A stretch of DNA of 5,399 bases from Candidatus Saccharimonadota bacterium (lineage in GTDB: Bacteria; Eremiobacterota; Xenobia; Xenobiales; Xenobiaceae), in NCBI GenBank assembly GCA_004554425.1, contig SFMI01000133.1:1-5399 (forward strand). The letters are read 5' to 3'. The notes beneath the pieces were generated by a model, which worked only from the letters and a program-made list of their open reading frames with translations, was not told the DNA's origin and did no database searches. The position numbers and the translations under genes were made by a program. Positions within the stretch are counted from its first letter, which is position 1; every line of letters starts with the position of its first letter. Shown one piece after another: positions 4,915 to 5,399 of this stretch.

Positions 4915-5399
4915 GGCTTGCTGTCATACCGGAGAGGCAAATCTTGTCGACAGCAAAGAGGATAGAACTACCGATAGCAGCCGCCTTTTTGTAATGGTTG
5001 GCAACCCTAATGTCGGTAAAACTACGCTGATTAACGCTATTTCCGGCGCTTCGTTGCGTATTGGTAATTGGCCCGGCACTACCGTAGAGCGTATGGAGAC
5101 TCACTTCATTTACCATTGTAATTCTAAAGAATTACAAGCTGGTGCCCAAGAGTCGGAAAATACTGCTTTAAGTAGTCAAACTAAATCTGATTCTGCTGAA
5201 AAAACATCTACCGAACAAGCCAAAGTCAATACTGAAGAAGCAGAAGATACTTCCATTAGAGTTCATCTAGTCGATTTGCCGGGGGCTTACGGCTTAGTCG
5301 CTTCTAGCGCAGAAGAAAAAGTTACCCGTGATGAATTGCTTACTCGCATGCCTGATGCAGTTATTGACGTTATTGACGCAGGCAATTTAGAGCGCAATT
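4907..5399 (+). CDS. feoB: Ferrous iron transport protein B, N-terminal G domain (3' end outside window)
   Basis: FeoB is the inner-membrane ferrous iron transporter with an N-terminal GTP-binding domain; only the first 164 residues are visible. The G1 P-loop is VGNPNVGKTT (31-40), the G2/switch I segment is RIGNWPGTTVER (51-62) and G3 is VDLPGAYGL (122-130). Next comes AEEKVTRDELL (135-145), then PDAVIDVIDAGNLERN (149-164), which is diagnostic for FeoB. The G4 and G5 motifs and the membrane domain lie beyond the window. The start ATG at 4907 has a good SD, AGGGAGA at 4893-4899. The first 25 residues form a polar extension with CCH at 5-7; a Cys/His-containing short N-terminus is common in FeoB proteins. 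Oddity: between TVER and DLPG there are about 60 residues, against about 15 in E. coli FeoB. The extra ~45 residues (about 72-115) are rich in Ser, Thr, Glu, Gln, Lys and Ala. The gene follows the feoA remnant and was probably cotranscribed with it. Confidence 0.96.
   Translation, partial: MTKACCHTGEANLVDSKEDRTTDSSRLFVMVGNPNVGKTTLINAISGASLRIGNWPGTTVERMETHFIYHCNSKELQAGAQESENTALSSQTKSDSAEKTSTEQAKVNTEEAEDTSIRVHLVDLPGAYGLVASSAEEKVTRDELLTRMPDAVIDVIDAGNLERN

Noticed and set aside
4889..5116. 75-codon minus-strand ORF opposite the start of feoB.
   Set aside because: It is a frame shadow of the conserved FeoB G-domain coding sequence, with no family match. The same holds for the + strand ORFs opposite the aminotransferase and the asparaginase-like gene.
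1..5399. Mobile elements, CRISPR arrays, tRNA or rRNA genes, attachment sites.
   Set aside because: No transposase motifs, no terminal repeats, no regularly spaced direct repeats and no recognisable structural RNA were seen in reading both strands.

Overview
The window is a piece of a bacterial chromosome of moderately low GC content (roughly 40-45% by eye). Genes are tightly packed, have recognisable Shine-Dalgarno sites and end in hairpins. Nothing fixes the lineage. The aspartate aminotransferase is of the Thermus/Bacillus-like Igamma type and iron uptake is of the feoA-feoB type. Several small exported proteins lack a family name I can give. An uncultured lineage, for example a non-photosynthetic relative of cyanobacteria, is only a guess.

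Layout. The end of pyruvate kinase (pyk, + strand) enters from the left and stops at 722. It converges on a row of four minus-strand genes across a strong hairpin at 745-791 that can terminate both strands. Read in their own direction, the four genes are: a class I (Igamma) aspartate aminotransferase (4450-3248), a single-domain asparaginase-like protein with a His/Glu-rich tail (3138-2590), an exported TPR protein (2489-1362), and a small exported protein with an LTxxQ-like motif (1254-790). The gaps between them are each about 100 nt and each holds an inverted repeat. Two of these look like intrinsic terminators, so the row is probably not one simple operon.

To the right of the aminotransferase lies a divergent intergenic region (4451-4771). 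It carries a minus-strand hairpin plus an 8-T tract inside the presumed aminotransferase leader, and a GC-rich hairpin upstream of the iron-uptake genes. A feoA remnant follows on the + strand: its first ~20 and last ~18 residues are recognisable, but the core is missing and the two ends lie in different frames. feoB then begins at 4907 and runs out of the window. Its G domain carries an unusual ~45-residue Ser/Thr/Glu-rich insertion between the G2 and G3 motifs.

Functionally these are mostly housekeeping genes: last step of glycolysis, aspartate transamination, possibly asparagine hydrolysis, and ferrous iron import. The unusual points are the broken feoA beside an atypical FeoB, the possible attenuator before the aminotransferase, and the one-domain asparaginase with a histidine tail. 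I found no mobile element, CRISPR array, tRNA or rRNA, and no clear sign of a wholly new multi-gene system.
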